Assembly: GCF_042677045.1 (NCBI RefSeq)
Contig: NZ_JBHTIH010000008.1
Location: 62,001 to 126,000 of the forward strand
Source: Lysobacter_K koreensis
GTDB taxonomy: Bacteria > Pseudomonadota > Gammaproteobacteria > Xanthomonadales > Xanthomonadaceae
Reading direction: 5' to 3'
DNA: 64,000 nucleotides
A program made the translations under genes and the position numbers. Below are positions 42,696 through 51,858 of the stretch, piece by piece (the first letter of the stretch is position 1; every line of letters begins with the position of its first letter). A model generated the notes under the pieces. The model ran no database searches, was not told where the DNA came from, and saw nothing but the letters and a program-made list of their open reading frames with translations.

Positions 42696-43628
42696 ATGCG
42701 ATCGAAACTGCGCCTGGGGACCTCCCGCAGGCAGCCACGGGCTGCGGGTGTACCGCACTGGCTCACGCCGCTGGCGATCGCGGCCGGCATTGCCAGCCTG
42801 GCTCCCATTCCGGCAGCGGCGGCCGAGGCGCCCACACGCCTGGTGCGCGTCGTCGATTACGAATCCTCGGTTTCGCGCGATGGCCGGCTTGCGTTCGTCT
42901 CGAACCGCAGCGGCGCGTTCGAGCTGTACACGACCGACGCCGATGGCAAGCAACCGCGACAGCTGACCTTCGATGGCGGCGGCAAGGACAACCCGTCGTG
43001 GTCGCCCGATGGCACCCGGATCGCCTACGTCGCACAGGTGGGCGACAACGCCGACATCCACCTGATCGACGCGCACGGCACGCGGCAGCGTCGATTGACC
43101 ACAGGTCCGCACCGCGAGCTGCACCCGTTCTGGTCGCCCGACGGCACGCGCATCGTGTTCACCCGCTACGTCGATTCGCCGCCGGGCGCCGGCGTGCTCA
43201 GCGTGCACGCGATGGACGCCGACGGCGGCAACGAAACGGCGCTGACGCACGGCACCTCGGCGAGCTATGCCTCGTTTTCACCCGATGGCAAGCACCTACT
43301 CTACTGGCGGCTGTTCGGCGACAACGCCGAGATCGTGATCGCCGACGCCGATGGCCGCGACGAGAAGCGACTGACCCGCGACCCCGCGTTCGACGGCTGG
43401 CCGTCGTGGGCGCCGGACGGAACCAGGATCGCGTTCGCGCGCGAGCGCGGTGATGCGGCCGACATCTACACCCTCGACCTGGCGACTGGCACCGAGCGCC
43501 TGCTGTCCGGCGGCCGCGGACGCAAGACGGCGCCCAAATGGACCGCCGATGGAACCGCGGTGCTGTTCGACCGGACGCTGGACGGGGAAACCGGAATCTG
43601 GCGGATCGATGCGGGCGGCGGTCGCTAG
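42696..43628 (+). CDS. TolB-like PD40 beta-propeller protein
   Basis: 310 residues. A twin-basic, Arg-rich N-terminus and hydrophobic stretch (LTPLAIAAGIASLAPIPAAAAEA) suggest export. The rest is five or six PD40 repeats of the form SPDGTRIAYVAQ...IHLIDA, SPDGTRIVFTR, SPDGKHLLYWR, APDGTRIAFARE and TADGTAVLFDR, a beta-propeller like TolB's C-terminal domain. The N-terminal TolB domain is missing and no pal or tolA gene is near, so it is not TolB itself. The start at 42,696 follows AGAGG. Confidence 0.82.
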   Translation: MRSKLRLGTSRRQPRAAGVPHWLTPLAIAAGIASLAPIPAAAAEAPTRLVRVVDYESSVSRDGRLAFVSNRSGAFELYTTDADGKQPRQLTFDGGGKDNPSWSPDGTRIAYVAQVGDNADIHLIDAHGTRQRRLTTGPHRELHPFWSPDGTRIVFTRYVDSPPGAGVLSVHAMDADGGNETALTHGTSASYASFSPDGKHLLYWRLFGDNAEIVIADADGRDEKRLTRDPAFDGWPSWAPDGTRIAFARERGDAADIYTLDLATGTERLLSGGRGRKTAPKWTADGTAVLFDRTLDGETGIWRIDAGGGR

Positions 43629-43715
43629 CCGCGGCGCCAACCGCGCTCGAGGTTGGGCGTGCTCGTCGGGCTTCGGCAGGCCGGATCAACCGGTGCCGCC
43701 GGGAAGACCTTCTTT

Positions 43716-44210
43716 CTACGCCGCCGGGTCGCGGTAGCGCGCGATGGTCTGCTCGATGCCCTTGCTCAGCTCCATCACCTTCATCGCGTATTCGGCCAGG
43801 CGGTGGTCGTCGTCGCTGGTGGGCACCCACGCCGGTACCGGACTGGGCTTGCCCTCGGCCTGGTCGAGCGCCACGAACACGATTACGCAGTGCGTGCACA
43901 ACCGCTCCGCCGCGGCGCCGAGCATCGGGTCGCGGGCGGTCACGTCGACCGAGAAATGCATGCTGCTGGTGCCGGTGTGGACCAGCTTGGTGGTCACCGT
44001 GACCAGGTCGCTGGTGCGGATCGGGGCGACGAAGCGGATCCCGCCGACCGCGACGGTGACGCTGTAGCGGCCACTCCAGCCGACCGCGGCGGCGTAGCCG
44101 GCCTGGTCGATCCACTTCATCACCACCCCGCCGTGGACTTTGCCGCCGTAATTGACGTCGGTCGGCTCGGCCAGGAAGCGCATCGTGAGTTCGCGCTGCT
44201 GGCCGCTCAT
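43716..44210 (-). CDS. Acyl-CoA thioesterase, hotdog fold
   Basis: 164 residues. The pattern MRFLAEPTDVNYGGKVHGGVVMKWIDQAGYAAA is the acyl-CoA hydrolase (BACH/YciA-like) motif, with the catalytic Asp in NYGGKVHGG-x-MKWIDQ. It hydrolyses acyl-CoA to free acid and CoA. The start at 44,210 (MSGQQRELTMRF) is chosen; the open frame further upstream encodes arginine- and proline-rich sequence with no family resemblance. Confidence 0.9.
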   Translation of the reverse strand: MSGQQRELTMRFLAEPTDVNYGGKVHGGVVMKWIDQAGYAAAVGWSGRYSVTVAVGGIRFVAPIRTSDLVTVTTKLVHTGTSSMHFSVDVTARDPMLGAAAERLCTHCVIVFVALDQAEGKPSPVPAWVPTSDDDHRLAEYAMKVMELSKGIEQTIARYRDPAA

Positions 44211-44434
44211 GCGGGCAGCCCCGGCGAGCGGCCACCCAGTGCGGGCGCCAGGCAGGTGCGCGCGCGGCGTGGAAAAGCGGTTGCGGCCATCGGGGATTCT
44301 CCAGTCGGCGAGCGGGGTCGCCGGGCGATTATGCGCGGGACCATCATGCGCAGGGCCGGGTGGTTGCGGCGTCACCGCGCGCGCGCGATCCTGCGGCCTG
44401 GGCCGGGCGTCTGGTCGACACAAGGGAACGCCGC

Positions 44435-44857
44435 ATGGGTCGCACGATCCTGGGAATGCTGGCCGGCATCGTGGCCATGGTGCTGGTGATCATGGGCGTG
44501 GAAGCCGTCGGCCACATGCTCCATCCACCGCCGCCGGGACTGGATCCGCTCAACCCGGCGCACGCGGCCGCATTCGCCGCGTTCGTCGCGCAGATGCCGT
44601 TCGCGGCCAAGGCGATGCTGGCCTTGGCGTGGACCTCGGGCGCGTTCGTCGGCGGCCTGGTCGCGGCGAAGATCGCGCGCCACCAGCGCGCGGCGGCGCT
44701 GCTGGTCGCGTTGGTGGTGATGAGCGGCGTGGTGGGCATGGTCGTGGCGGTGCCGCATCCGTCGTGGCTGGTCGCGGCCGGCCTGCTGCTGCCGATCCCG
44801 GCCGCGTTGCTGGCCGCGCACCTGGTCGACCGGCGCAGGACCGTGCCCCACGTGTGA
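44435..44857 (+). CDS. Small predicted multi-span membrane protein
   Basis: 140 residues, preceded by AAGGGA. Four hydrophobic segments are visible at about 5-24, 48-75, 86-104 and 108-130. It begins MGRTILGMLAGIVAMVLVIM. No family is recognised. It shares its strand with the beta-lactamase 97 bp downstream, and its start faces the thioesterase start across a 224-bp gap that probably holds divergent promoters. Confidence 0.75.
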   Translation: MGRTILGMLAGIVAMVLVIMGVEAVGHMLHPPPPGLDPLNPAHAAAFAAFVAQMPFAAKAMLALAWTSGAFVGGLVAAKIARHQRAAALLVALVVMSGVVGMVVAVPHPSWLVAAGLLLPIPAALLAAHLVDRRRTVPHV

Positions 44858-44953
44858 TCGAAGCGCGCGCGGTGCACCGACACCGCAAAGGCCGACGCTG
44901 GCCGTGCCAACGCGAATCATCGACACTGTCGCGCCCGCCGCGAGCCGTTGCCG

Positions 44954-45862
44954 ATGCCGTCGATCCGTTGCTCCGCCCTGGCTTGCGCACTGCTGGTCGC
45001 CGCCCCGCCCTCTCTTGCCGCCGGTGCCGAGCCCGTCCTGCCGCCGTCGCAGGCCTACCAGACGCGCGACAGCTGGCGCCAGCCGGTACCGCCGTTCCGC
45101 ATCGCCGAGCGGACCTGGTACATCGGCACCGCCGGCCTCAGCGCGCTGCTGGTCAAGACCGAAGCCGGTGCGGTGCTGATCGACGGCGGCATGCCGCAGG
45201 CCGCGGACATGCTGCTGCGACGCATGGCTGACCTCGGGGTCGCGCCCGGCGAGCTCAAGCTGATCCTGCACAGCCACGCCCATGCCGACCACGCCGGCCC
45301 GCTGGCCGCGGTCCAGCGCGCGACCGGCGCGCGCCTGCTCAGCAACGCCGAGTCGGCCGTGTTGCTGGCCCGTGGCGGCAGCAACGACCTGCATTTCGGC
45401 GACGGCATGCTGTACCCGGTGCCACGCGTCGACCGCCTGCTGATGGACGGCGAAGTGGTCGAACTGGGCGGCATGCGCTTCACCGTGCATTTCACACCGG
45501 CGCATACACCCGGCAGCATGAGCTGGACCTGGGAGGACAACAGCACCGACGAAACCAGGACCGGCCAGCGCGGCGGCAAGCCGCTGCGCATCGCTTATGT
45601 CGATAGCGTCAGCGCGCCGGGCTACGAGTTGATTGAAAACCCGCGCTACCCGCGCATCGTCGACGACTACCGCCGCGGCTTCGCCGCCGTGCGCGCGCTG
45701 CCCTGCGACCTGCTGCTGACCCCGCACCCCGATGCCAGCGGCTGGGCGCCGGCCGATCCGGCCGCGTCGCATCCCTCGCCGATGACCTGCGATGCCTACG
45801 CCGAGCGCGCCGAACGCGCGCTCGATGCGCAGATCGAGAAGCAGCGCGAGGCCCGCCGCTGA
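44954..45862 (+). CDS. Subclass B3 metallo-beta-lactamase family protein
   Basis: 302 residues from ATG 44,954. Signal peptide (about 1-24, ending SLAAGA). Zinc ligands of subclass B3 are in place: H108, H110, D112 and H113 in HSHAHADH, H184 in TPAHTPGS and a later His in LLTPHPDASGW. The block IAYVDSVSAPGYELIENPRYP is characteristic of L1-type enzymes. These zinc enzymes hydrolyse beta-lactams, including carbapenems, in the periplasm. The intact ligand set supports activity, but resistance depends on expression. It is followed by a Nudix gene overlapping by 1 nt. Confidence 0.92.
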   Translation: MPSIRCSALACALLVAAPPSLAAGAEPVLPPSQAYQTRDSWRQPVPPFRIAERTWYIGTAGLSALLVKTEAGAVLIDGGMPQAADMLLRRMADLGVAPGELKLILHSHAHADHAGPLAAVQRATGARLLSNAESAVLLARGGSNDLHFGDGMLYPVPRVDRLLMDGEVVELGGMRFTVHFTPAHTPGSMSWTWEDNSTDETRTGQRGGKPLRIAYVDSVSAPGYELIENPRYPRIVDDYRRGFAAVRALPCDLLLTPHPDASGWAPADPAASHPSPMTCDAYAERAERALDAQIEKQREARR

Positions 45863-46350
45863 TGCCGTACACGCCGATCGTCGCGACCCTGGGCTACGTG
45901 CTCTCGCCCGACGGCCGCGAGGTGCTGCTGGTCCACCGCAACGCGCGCGCCGATGACGCCCACCTGGGCAAGTACAACGGCCTGGGCGGCAAGATCGAGC
46001 CGGACGAGGACGTGCTCGCCGGCATGCGCCGCGAGATCCATGAGGAAGCCGGGATCGACTGCGAGCAGCTCAGCCTGCGCGGCACGATCAGCTGGCCCGG
46101 CTTCGGCAAGCACGGCGAGGACTGGCTGGGTTTCATCTTCGTGGTGACCCAGTTCAGCGGTTCGCCCTTCGCGAGCAACCCGGAAGGCACGCTCGATTGG
46201 GTGCCACTGGACCAGATCGAAGCGCTGCCGATGTGGGAAGGCGACCGCCAGTTCCTGCCGCTGGTGTTCGATGCCGACCCGCGCCCGTTCCACGGCGTGA
46301 TGCCGTACCGCGACGGGCGCATGGTGTCGTGGCGGTACTCGCGGATGTAG
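45862..46350 (+). CDS. Nudix hydrolase, MutT/8-oxo-dGTP diphosphatase-like
   Basis: 162 residues. The complete Nudix box is visible as GGKIEPDEDVLAG then MRREIHEEAGI (about residues 42-64, Gx5Ex7REUxEExGU). This family removes diphosphate from oxidised nucleotides or other nucleoside diphosphate derivatives. It starts TGATG-overlapped with the beta-lactamase stop codon, so translation is coupled. The stop is TAG from a REP GTAG. The C-terminus (VMPYRDGRMVSWRYSRM) resembles 8-oxo-dGTPases of the human MTH1 type. Confidence 0.93.
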   Translation: MPYTPIVATLGYVLSPDGREVLLVHRNARADDAHLGKYNGLGGKIEPDEDVLAGMRREIHEEAGIDCEQLSLRGTISWPGFGKHGEDWLGFIFVVTQFSGSPFASNPEGTLDWVPLDQIEALPMWEGDRQFLPLVFDADPRPFHGVMPYRDGRMVSWRYSRM

Positions 46351-46467
46351 GGCGGGTTTCAACCCGCCCTCCCGCCGCTACGACCTCGCGAGGAGTTGCG
46401 TAGCCGAGACGACACCCCGCATGCCGGGAACGCGGGGATGGCGATGGCGGGTTGAAACCCGCCCTAC
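46347..46467. repeat. REP family B inverted pair
   Basis: GTAGGGCGGGTTTCAACCCG at the left supplies the Nudix stop codon (46,348-46,350). The inverted right half ends AACCCGCCCTAC, 1 bp before the stop codon of the next gene. About 80 bp lie between the halves. Confidence 0.92.
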
Positions 46468-46468
46468 A

Positions 46469-47032
46469 TCATTTCCCGATCCGCACCGAACCGTGACCGT
46501 CGCGCTGCTCGAACACGAAGCGGTAGGCCAAGCTCACCGGCACCGGGACTTCCTCCCCGCCGCTGCAGCTGGCCTCGACATGCTCCTTGGCCGCGACCGT
46601 CGGAAACACGCAGCGCAGCGCCGGATCGAAGCGCCAGCCGGAAACCACCGTTTGCGCCGCGTGGAAGAAGGCGGCGTCGATGGCATGGATGTCCGGGCAT
46701 GCAGGCGCACCCTCGTCAATCGGCGCCGACGCCATCACCGCGCCATCGACGCCGATGCTGACCCGCAGGCATAGCGCCTGCGGCGGCAGCCGCCGCGCCA
46801 GCAGCGACTCGGGGTACACCGGCATCGCGTTGTCGTGGTCGTCCAGCGGCATCAGGAACGATTCGTGGTCCGCCAGTTCCATGCGCGCCGCCAGCGGCAC
46901 CAGTCCGGTGATATCCCGCACGCCGACCTGGCCCGAGAGTGCCACGTCGTCGACGAGCGACTGCGTCGCACATCCACCGGATAGCATGGCCAACCCCCAG
47001 ATCAACACCCTCGCGCTGCGCTTCATGCACAT
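46469..47032 (-). CDS. Predicted lipoprotein with TonB-C-like domain
   Basis: 187 residues from ATG 47,032 (after GGGAG). Lipobox LSGGC at about 17-21 follows a hydrophobic signal. The mature part contains VYPESLLARRLPPQALCLRVSIGVDGAVM, the YPxxLLxR...GxV pattern of TonB C-terminal domains that contact outer-membrane receptors. There is no long Pro-rich linker, so it is not a full TonB. Role unknown. The convergent REP ends 1 bp from its stop. Confidence 0.75.
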   Translation of the reverse strand: MCMKRSARVLIWGLAMLSGGCATQSLVDDVALSGQVGVRDITGLVPLAARMELADHESFLMPLDDHDNAMPVYPESLLARRLPPQALCLRVSIGVDGAVMASAPIDEGAPACPDIHAIDAAFFHAAQTVVSGWRFDPALRCVFPTVAAKEHVEASCSGGEEVPVPVSLAYRFVFEQRDGHGSVRIGK

Positions 47033-47068
47033 GTTCTCCCGGCTATCGAAAGCCAGCGCGCCCATCGC

Positions 47069-47515
47069 TCAACCGGCGTCGGTCGAGCGCCGGCCGCCCG
47101 CCAGCATCATGTATTCCATGTTGATCGACGCGGGCGCCGAATCGACAAAGCCGAACTTGGCATAGAGAAACTTCGCGTCGCCATCGGCGATCAGGGTCAC
47201 GTAGGCCGACTCGGGCACGTTCGCGCGCAGCCACGCGTCGAGCGCGACCAGGATGCGCCGGCCCAGGCCCCTGCCCTGCAGCGCCGGGACCACGGCGATG
47301 TCGGCCACGGTGAACACCGTGCCGTTGTCGCCGATGATGCGGCCCATGCCGACGACCTGGCCATCGCGGACCAGGCTCACGCCGTACAGCGTGTTGGGCA
47401 ATCCACGGGTCGCGGCCTCGCGTGTCTTCGGGGTCATTCCGGCTGCGACGCGCAACCGGCAGTAGTCGTCGACGTCCGGAAAGCGCTCTATCAGCTCGAT
47501 TCCGTGATCGCCCAT
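47069..47515 (-). CDS. GNAT family N-acetyltransferase
   Basis: 148 residues. The acetyl-CoA-binding motif is VADIAVVPALQGRGLGRRIL (R/Q-x-x-G-x-G/A), followed by a typical GNAT beta-strand region FLYAKFGFV. Substrate unknown. The start at 47,515 (MGDHGIELIERF) overlaps the transporter stop codon (ATGA), so the two genes are likely cotranscribed. A lipoprotein gene follows 36 bp downstream on the same strand. Confidence 0.9.
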   Translation of the reverse strand: MGDHGIELIERFPDVDDYCRLRVAAGMTPKTREAATRGLPNTLYGVSLVRDGQVVGMGRIIGDNGTVFTVADIAVVPALQGRGLGRRILVALDAWLRANVPESAYVTLIADGDAKFLYAKFGFVDSAPASINMEYMMLAGGRRSTDAG

Positions 47516-48861
47516 CACGCGCCCTCCTTCGCGCCACGCTCCGCGGACTCGTGTTCGGCCAGCCCGACGTTGCTCGAGGCGGCGTTGTACACCTCGTGAT
47601 CGAGCAGCCCGGTCTCCTTCGCCACCAGCACCGGCACCAGCATCTGCCCGGTCACGTTGGTCATCGTGCGCATCATGTCGAGCACGCGGTCGATCGCGTA
47701 CAGGTAGCCGATCGCTTCCAGCGGCAGGCCCGCGGCGCTGAGCACCACGGTCGCCATGATCACCGCGGTGCCGGGCACGCCGGCGGTGCCGAAGCTGCCG
47801 AGCACCGAGGCCAGCACGATGATCACGTACTGCGCCAGCGACAGCTCCAGGCCCATGTACTGGGCGATGAACACCGAGGCCAGCGCCGGGTAGATCGCGC
47901 CGCAGCCGTCCATCTTGATGCTCGCGCCCAGTGGCACCGCGAACGCCGCGTAGTCGCGGTCGACGCCGTGGTTGTGGGTCGCGCTGCGCAGCGACACCGG
48001 CAGCGCCGCGAAGCTCGACGAGGCCACGAACGCGACCTGCATCGCCGACGCCGCGCCGCGGAAGAACTTCAGCGGGTTGAGCCCGTGCGCGAGCAGCAGG
48101 CCGCCGTACACGACCACGATGTGGATCGCGCAGGCGAGGTACAGCGCGAGCACGAAGCTGCCCAGCGGCAGCAGCTTCTCGAAGCCGTAGGCACCGACCA
48201 GGCCGGCAATCAGGCCGAACGTGCCCAGCGGGGTGAACTCCAGCACGAAGCGCGTGACCTGGATCATGGTCTCGCTGGCTTCGCCCATCAGCGTGCGCAA
48301 GCTCGCGGTCTTCGCGCCGAGCTTGACGAACGCGAAGCCGATCAGGCCGGCGAAGAAGATCACCTGCAGCACCGTGCTGTTGCTCGGCACCAGCACGTTG
48401 GTGCCGTCGGCGGTCTTGCCCGCGGCCGCGCCGGACAGCGCACGGAACGGGTTCTGCGGGACGATGTTGAACAGCACCTCGAGCGGCCCGGGCACGTCCC
48501 TGGGCTTGTAATCCGCGGCGACCTGCAGCACGCCCACGCCGTGGCCGGGCTGCACCACCAGCCCGACCAGCAGGCCGACGCACACCGCCAGCACCGCGGT
48601 GATCGCGAACCACCCGAACGTGCGGCCGCCTAGCGCGGCGATGGATTTCTGCCCGTGCAGCGACGAGACCGCGCTAATCACCGCGAAGAACACCAGCGGG
48701 ATCGCGATCATTTTGATCAGGTTGACGTAAACGTCGCCGAGCGGCTCGAACCAGGTCTTCGCCGCCGGGCCCATCAGCCAGCCGACCAGCGCGCCGAGCA
48801 CAAAGCCGGCCGCGACCCGCTGCCAGAAGGGAATCTTCAACCAGGCCGACACCAGCTTCAT
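47515..48861 (-). CDS. Dicarboxylate/amino acid:cation symporter (DAACS)
   Basis: 448 residues from ATG 48,861, 7 nt after GAGG. It has about eight membrane segments and two re-entrant loops. Motifs are ASSSFAALP (serine-rich loop) near 275, PLGASIKMDGCGAIYPA near 303, and DRVLDMMRTMTNVTGQ near 385-400 in the substrate-binding region. It imports dicarboxylates or acidic/neutral amino acids with Na+ or H+; the exact substrate is not decidable. The C-terminus is Glu-rich. Confidence 0.93.
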   Translation of the reverse strand: MKLVSAWLKIPFWQRVAAGFVLGALVGWLMGPAAKTWFEPLGDVYVNLIKMIAIPLVFFAVISAVSSLHGQKSIAALGGRTFGWFAITAVLAVCVGLLVGLVVQPGHGVGVLQVAADYKPRDVPGPLEVLFNIVPQNPFRALSGAAAGKTADGTNVLVPSNSTVLQVIFFAGLIGFAFVKLGAKTASLRTLMGEASETMIQVTRFVLEFTPLGTFGLIAGLVGAYGFEKLLPLGSFVLALYLACAIHIVVVYGGLLLAHGLNPLKFFRGAASAMQVAFVASSSFAALPVSLRSATHNHGVDRDYAAFAVPLGASIKMDGCGAIYPALASVFIAQYMGLELSLAQYVIIVLASVLGSFGTAGVPGTAVIMATVVLSAAGLPLEAIGYLYAIDRVLDMMRTMTNVTGQMLVPVLVAKETGLLDHEVYNAASSNVGLAEHESAERGAKEGA

Positions 48862-49049
48862 CGCCATTCCTCATGCAGTCCTGCGCGGGCGACGCCGCGA
48901 ACGCCCCGGACCGGGCACGCTTCCAGGACAGGAATCGCACCATAGCCGAGCCGCGGCGGCGCTGGCGAGGGCGCGAGCGCGGTATCTGCATTCCATTGCG
49001 GCAACGACGCCCCGGCATAATCGACCGATTCCCACCGATCACGCCGTCC

Positions 49050-50771
49050 ATGCCCCGACTTCGCCTCGCCTGCCTCGCCCTTGCCTCGACCCTCGCCGCC
49101 GCCTGCGCCAGCACCGCGCCGACCCGCGGCAGCTCGCCGGCCACAGCGGGCAGCGCGGGCGCATCGATAAAAGTCGCGGTGCCGATGATCAAGCACCCCG
49201 ACGGCGAAACCCCGGCGTGGTGGTTCCGCGACGGCGCTGCGCAGGCCGCGCAGCGTGGCGCGATGGCGGGCCGGGCGAAGAACGTGATCCTGTTCGTCGG
49301 CGACGGCATGAGCCTGACCACCGTCGCCGCCGCGCGCATCCTCGACGGCCAGCGCCAGGGCCGCCCGGGCGAGGAGAATCGGCTGGCGTGGGAGCACTTT
49401 CCGGCCACGGCGCTGAGCAAGACCTACAACACCGACACCCAAACACCGGACTCGGCCGGCACCATGAGCGCGATGGCGACCGGGGTGAAGACTCGCGCCG
49501 GCGTGCTCAGCATCGGCCAGCAGCCGCTGCTCGGCGACTGCGCCGGCGCGCGCGCGAACCCGCTGCTGACGCTGTGGGAGCTGGCCGCGCACAGCGGCCT
49601 GGCGACCGGCGTGGTCACCACCGCGCGCGTGACCCACGCCACCCCGGGCGCGACCTTCAGCCACTCCGCGCACCGCAACTGGGAGAACGACAGCCAGGTG
49701 AGCGAGGCGGGCAAGGCCGCTGGTTGCATCGACATCGCCCGCCAGCTGGTCGAGTCGCCCTACGGACGCGGACCCAACGTGCTGATGGGCGGCGGCCGCC
49801 GCGAGTTCATGCCCGTGCAGCAGCGCGACCCCGAGTACGACGACAAGGTCGGCCAGCGCCTCGACGGCCGCGACCTGATCGCCGCATGGCAGCAGCGCCA
49901 TCCCGGCGGCCGCTACGTCTGGAACGCCGCGCAACTGCGCCAGGCGCCCGCCGACGCGCCGCTGCTCGCGCTGTTCGAGCCCAGCCACATGCAGTTCGAG
50001 CACGACCGCAAGCGCGATCCCGCCGGCGAACCGACCCTGGCCGAGATGACGCGCGCGGCGATCACCCGCCTGCAGCAGAACCCCGCCGGCTACGTGCTGC
50101 TGGTCGAGGCCGGCCGCATCGACCACGCCCACCACTTCGGCAACGCCCACCGCGCGTTGACCGACACCATCGCCCTGAGCGAGGCGGTGCAGGCCGCGAC
50201 CGAACTGGCCTCGGCCGACGACACCCTGATCCTGGTCACCGCCGACCACTCGCACACGCTGAGCTTCGTCGGCTACCCGGTGCGCGGCAATCCGATCCTG
50301 GGCAAGGTGCGCGGCAGCAGCGGCGAGGATGACGACCCGGGCCAGTACGCGCTCGACGCGACCGGCCTGCCCTACACCACGCTCAGCTACAGCAACGGCC
50401 CGGGCTACACCGGTGCCAGCGCGCAGCAGCCCGAGGGCATCAAGACCTTCGAACACACCGCCAGCGGCTACCAGGCCGCAACCCGCGGACGCCCGGACCT
50501 GAGCCAGGTAGACACCGAGCACCCGGATTTCCTGCAGGAAGCGATGGTGCCGGCCAGCAACGAATCGCACGGCGGCGATGACGTCGGCATCTGGGCGCGC
50601 GGCCCGGGCAGCGAGGCGGTGCGAGGCAGCGTCGAGCAGAACGCGATCTTCCACTTCATGCTGCAGGCGACGCCCAAGCTGCGCGCGGCGCTGTGCGCGA
50701 AGGGCGGCTGCGACGCGAACGGAGTGCCGGTGGAGTTGCCACGACCAATCGATTTTCGCGCGAAGCCGTGA
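49050..50771 (+). CDS. Alkaline phosphatase, PhoA superfamily
   Basis: 573 residues. A signal-like N-terminus with AAAC (Cys19) suggests a lipoprotein. Metal-binding VGDGMSLTTVAAARI and the nucleophile Ser in TPDSAGTMSAMATGVK are visible, followed by EAGRIDHAHH and TADHSHTLSF, holding His and Asp ligands. It releases phosphate from esters in the periplasm. The protein is longer than E. coli PhoA. The family is broad, so phosphodiesterase-like activity is possible. The start at 49,050 (MPRLRLACLA) gives a clean signal. Confidence 0.92.
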   Translation: MPRLRLACLALASTLAAACASTAPTRGSSPATAGSAGASIKVAVPMIKHPDGETPAWWFRDGAAQAAQRGAMAGRAKNVILFVGDGMSLTTVAAARILDGQRQGRPGEENRLAWEHFPATALSKTYNTDTQTPDSAGTMSAMATGVKTRAGVLSIGQQPLLGDCAGARANPLLTLWELAAHSGLATGVVTTARVTHATPGATFSHSAHRNWENDSQVSEAGKAAGCIDIARQLVESPYGRGPNVLMGGGRREFMPVQQRDPEYDDKVGQRLDGRDLIAAWQQRHPGGRYVWNAAQLRQAPADAPLLALFEPSHMQFEHDRKRDPAGEPTLAEMTRAAITRLQQNPAGYVLLVEAGRIDHAHHFGNAHRALTDTIALSEAVQAATELASADDTLILVTADHSHTLSFVGYPVRGNPILGKVRGSSGEDDDPGQYALDATGLPYTTLSYSNGPGYTGASAQQPEGIKTFEHTASGYQAATRGRPDLSQVDTEHPDFLQEAMVPASNESHGGDDVGIWARGPGSEAVRGSVEQNAIFHFMLQATPKLRAALCAKGGCDANGVPVELPRPIDFRAKP

Positions 50772-50791
50772 GCGTCGCCATCGGTTGCCTT

Positions 50792-50858
50792 GTAGTGCCG
50801 AGCCTTGCTCGGCACGCTTCCGCCGCGCAAGAACGTGCCGAGCAAGGCTCGGCAACAC
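50792..50858. repeat. REP family D inverted pair
   Basis: Left half GTAGTGCCGAGCCTTGCTCG, right half GTGCCGAGCAAGGCTCGGCA in inverted orientation. It lies 20 bp after the alkaline phosphatase stop codon and 70 bp before the stop of the HemJ-like gene, in a convergent gap. The GTAG head is shared with the other REP types. Confidence 0.8.
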
Positions 50859-50926
50859 GACGGCGGTAGCTCGGGTGGAGCTGCGGGACTCTCAACCGCA
50901 GCGTAGGACAGCCCCCGACATCGCGA

Positions 50927-51355
50927 TCAGAACGGCTTTGCCAGCACCAGGTACACGATCGCCACCAGCAGCAGCACCGGCAGTTCGTTGAACCAGCGCA
51001 GCGCCTTCGACGACGGCAGGCTGCGCCCGGCCTCGGCGCCCTTGAGCCAGCGCCCGCTGACGACGAAGTACGCCAACATCAGCGCCACCAGCGCCAGCTT
51101 CGCGTGCAGCCAGCCGCCGCTGACCTTGAAGTGCAGCCACAGCACCAGGCCGAGCACGAAGGCGAAGCCGAACATCATGTGGCCGAAGCGGTACAGGCGC
51201 CGGCCCATCAGCAGCAGCCGCGCGCGCACCGCGGGCTCGTCGCGGGCCTCGGCCAGGTTGACCAGGATCCGCGGCAGGTAGAACACCCCGCCCATCCACG
51301 CCATCACGAACACCAGGTGGGCGGTTTTGGTCCATAGATAGGCCACGGCAGTCAC
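50927..51355 (-). CDS. HemJ-like membrane protein (CopD/UPF0093 family)
   Basis: 142 residues if started at the GTG 51,355. Four membrane helices are predicted, with the family pattern YLWTKTAHLVFVMAWMGGVFYLPRILV at the start and RRLYRFGHMMFGFAFVLGL. HemJ is an oxygen-independent protoporphyrinogen IX oxidase in haem synthesis. The conserved His of helix 1 and the conserved Arg are present. Start uncertain: the open frame reaches 51,436, and no clear ribosome binding site exists. HemJ typically starts with MLW, close to this position. Confidence 0.8.
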   Translation of the reverse strand: MTAVAYLWTKTAHLVFVMAWMGGVFYLPRILVNLAEARDEPAVRARLLLMGRRLYRFGHMMFGFAFVLGLVLWLHFKVSGGWLHAKLALVALMLAYFVVSGRWLKGAEAGRSLPSSKALRWFNELPVLLLVAIVYLVLAKPF

Positions 51356-51478
51356 TCGGAAAACGCGGCCGCAGAGGATGCCACGGAGCGGTCGCCGACG
51401 CAGCGGACGCGCTCGCCTACCCCGCGCTCGGGCCACGAAGCAACGGCCATGGGTTTCCTGGCCGAAGAACCTCAGGCC

Positions 51479-51745
51479 TCAGGCACTGTCACCGGCCTGG
51501 GGCTTGTCGCGCTGCTCGGCTTCGGGCGGGTTGTCGACGCTCTCGTGCGCGTGGTCGCGCGGCGCATCGCCGTCCTTGTACATCTCGCGGGCGCGCGTGT
51601 TGGAGGGGTCGGTGTCGTCGTCGACCTGCGCCGGCTTCTTGCCCGGCTGCGGTTGCACGGCGGCGTTGCCGGTCGGGTCTTCGCCGCGGTTGCGTTTCTC
51701 GTCGGCGACCTTCTTGTCATGGGCGATGTTGCGCTCGTCGGTCAT
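51479..51745 (-). CDS. Small hydrophilic hypothetical protein
   Basis: 88 residues from ATG 51,745, after AAGGAACG. It is highly charged and disordered in character, with Asp, Lys, Pro and Glu throughout, e.g. MTDERNIAHDKKVADEKRNR. No motif or family recognised. A longer frame starts at 51,775, which would add ten residues. Confidence 0.6.
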   Translation of the reverse strand: MTDERNIAHDKKVADEKRNRGEDPTGNAAVQPQPGKKPAQVDDDTDPSNTRAREMYKDGDAPRDHAHESVDNPPEAEQRDKPQAGDSA

Positions 51746-51858
51746 GCGGCGTTCCTTGGAGTGGGGAGCGTGCACGCTAGCGCCGCGCCTGCGCGCATCG
51801 CGTGAACAGCCACGCTAGGATGCCCGCGCCGAATTCCGCGATTGCATTGAGCCTGCCG

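Noticed and set aside
42696..43628. tolB
   Set aside because: Only the PD40 propeller is present; the N-terminal TolB domain and tol-pal neighbours are missing.
46469..47032. tonB
   Set aside because: The C-terminal pattern is TonB-like, but the protein is a short lipoprotein without the proline-rich spacer and without exbB/exbD nearby.
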